From an uncultured archaeon (GTDB lineage: Archaea > Aenigmatarchaeota > Aenigmatarchaeia > CG10238-14 > SCSR01): a stretch of 6,478 nucleotides of DNA. Below the pieces are notes generated by a model. The model made no database searches and was not told the DNA's origin. It worked only from the letters and a program-made list of their open reading frames with translations. Below are positions 5,873 through 6,478 of the stretch, piece by piece; within the stretch, counting starts at the first letter, position 1; each line of letters begins with the position of its first letter. The stretch covers positions 1-6,478 of the forward strand of contig CALIKW010000088.1 in the NCBI GenBank assembly GCA_938017915.1, written 5' to 3'. Made by a program: the position numbers and the translations under genes.

Positions 5873-5889
5873 GAAAAATATTTAAATAG
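5873..5889 (+). promoter_or_regulatory. TATA promoter of the nucleotidyltransferase gene
   Basis: A purine run (GAAAAA, a possible BRE) leads into ATATTTAAATAG. The box is centred about 24-27 bases before the ATG at 5908, the spacing for a leaderless archaeal transcript. There is no ribosome-binding sequence before that ATG. The 12-mer at 5876-5887 is identical to the core of the palindrome near the window start. Confidence 0.6.
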
Positions 5890-5907
5890 GGATAACAAAA
5901 GATAAAT

Positions 5908-6478
5908 ATGGCTTTGGAAAAGCTTGAAGAAGAATTAAAAGAGGCTGAAAAATTAGTGGAGAAAGAAAAACCAAAAAAGGAAATTTATTCTAAGGTTATA
6001 GCATTTACAAACGAAGCAAGAAGACAGTATGGAGAACTAATAAAATCTGTTCTTATATTCGGTTCTGCTGCTAAAGGTATGATGAAAGAAGGTAGTGACA
6101 TAGATGTTTGGGTTATTTTAGATGATACAGCAACAAAAAGTTCTGAAGATTTGCAAAAAGTAAATACCCAACTTTATTTAATTGCTCAAGAGCTTAAGGA
6201 TTTACACATTCAAACAACAACTTTAACTGAATTTTGGAATTGGGTTAAACTTGGTTCACCAGAGCTTATAAACTTTTTGAGGTATGGCTTAGCTATTTAC
6301 GATACTGGCTTTATTAAGCCTGTTAAAAGAATGTTAGAAATGGGTTTGATTTCTCCAAGCGAAGAAACCATAAAGCTTAAAGCTAGTGCAAGTGAAGCAA
6401 GGTTAAAAAAATTGGAATTAGATTTAAAGTCCATGATTTTTGAATTAAGATATGCTGCTACAGATGCGTGCCAAGCTG
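5908..6478 (+). CDS. Nucleotidyltransferase-domain protein with helical C-terminus (partial, 3' end outside window)
   Basis: The first 190 residues are present and the frame is still open at the window edge. Residues 1-45 are charged helix (MALEKLEEELKEAEKLVEKE). Residues 47-72 carry the polymerase-beta-type nucleotidyltransferase signature: a strand, then GSAAKG (52-57) and SDIDVWV (63-69), where D64 and D66 would bind the catalytic metal. The usual third acidic residue is not obvious; the strand that should carry it reads LHIQTTTL. A conserved-looking block follows (EFWNWVKLGSPELINFLRYG), then a new helical region from about residue 150 (EETIKLKASASEARLKKLEL) that resembles the start of a HEPN-like helical domain. 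Proteins of this superfamily transfer nucleotides to RNA, protein or small molecules; several are parts of toxin-antitoxin pairs. The substrate here is unknown. An in-frame TAA at 5893-5895 supports the start. It has its own promoter, so it may be independent of the preceding genes. Confidence 0.85.
   Translation, partial: MALEKLEEELKEAEKLVEKEKPKKEIYSKVIAFTNEARRQYGELIKSVLIFGSAAKGMMKEGSDIDVWVILDDTATKSSEDLQKVNTQLYLIAQELKDLHIQTTTLTEFWNWVKLGSPELINFLRYGLAIYDTGFIKPVKRMLEMGLISPSEETIKLKASASEARLKKLELDLKSMIFELRYAATDACQA

Noticed and set aside
5713..5898. Minus-strand 61-aa open frame at the end of the TIM-barrel gene
   Set aside because: It is a Leu/Phe-rich shadow that would also run through the nucleotidyltransferase promoter.
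1..6478. Provirus or mobile element
   Set aside because: No integrase, transposase, terminase, capsid or portal signature was seen in any frame, and there are no long direct or terminal inverted repeats. The large unknown proteins alone do not support it.
1..6478. tRNA, rRNA or CRISPR array
   Set aside because: I found no GC-rich cloverleaf-like segment with a TTCGA-type arm, no rRNA-like stretch and no regularly spaced repeats.

Overview
The window looks like a stretch of an AT-rich archaeal chromosome. TATA-like boxes lie about 25 bases before several start codons, with almost no leader. Genes inside operons start at TAATG or ATGA overlaps, some preceded by GGTG-type ribosome sites. The genes are short and tightly packed, and most belong to families I cannot name. 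Small host-dependent archaea (DPANN-type lineages) are my best guess. That is inference from style, not from a marker gene.

Layout, left to right. Bases 1-89 are the C-terminal end of a zinc-ribbon protein. Bases 115-548 hold a decayed (or mis-sequenced) gene whose plausible protein sequence runs through all three forward frames. Bases 541-1852 form a three-gene minus-strand operon read from 1852 down: two clearly paralogous proteins of 184 and 172 aa, then an 80-aa coiled-coil protein, every junction overlapping by 1-4 bases. A 59-base divergent promoter region with a perfectly symmetric TATA box (TTTATAAA) separates this operon from a rightward set: two tiny two-helix membrane proteins (64 and 54 aa, ATGA overlap), a 587-aa soluble helical protein of unknown function, and a 594-aa TIM-barrel protein coupled to it by a TAATG overlap. 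After a 61-base gap with a strong TATA box comes a nucleotidyltransferase, cut by the window end.

The best-supported biochemistry is in the 594-aa protein. It keeps, in order, counterparts of eight of the nine metal ligands of the endonuclease IV / xylose-isomerase-like fold, but has about 200 extra helical residues between the second and third ligand. Its one-base overlap with the 587-aa gene suggests the two products act together. The locus has the look of a multi-gene system with an undescribed job: a metal-dependent TIM barrel with a large partner, an adjacent nucleotidyltransferase, two small membrane proteins and a divergent operon of paired paralogs plus a coiled-coil protein. That all of these form one system is a hypothesis; only adjacency, shared promoter space and translational coupling support it.

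There is no stretch over 300 bases without a gene once the broken gene at 115-548 is counted. I saw no tRNA, rRNA, CRISPR array, insertion sequence or integrase.
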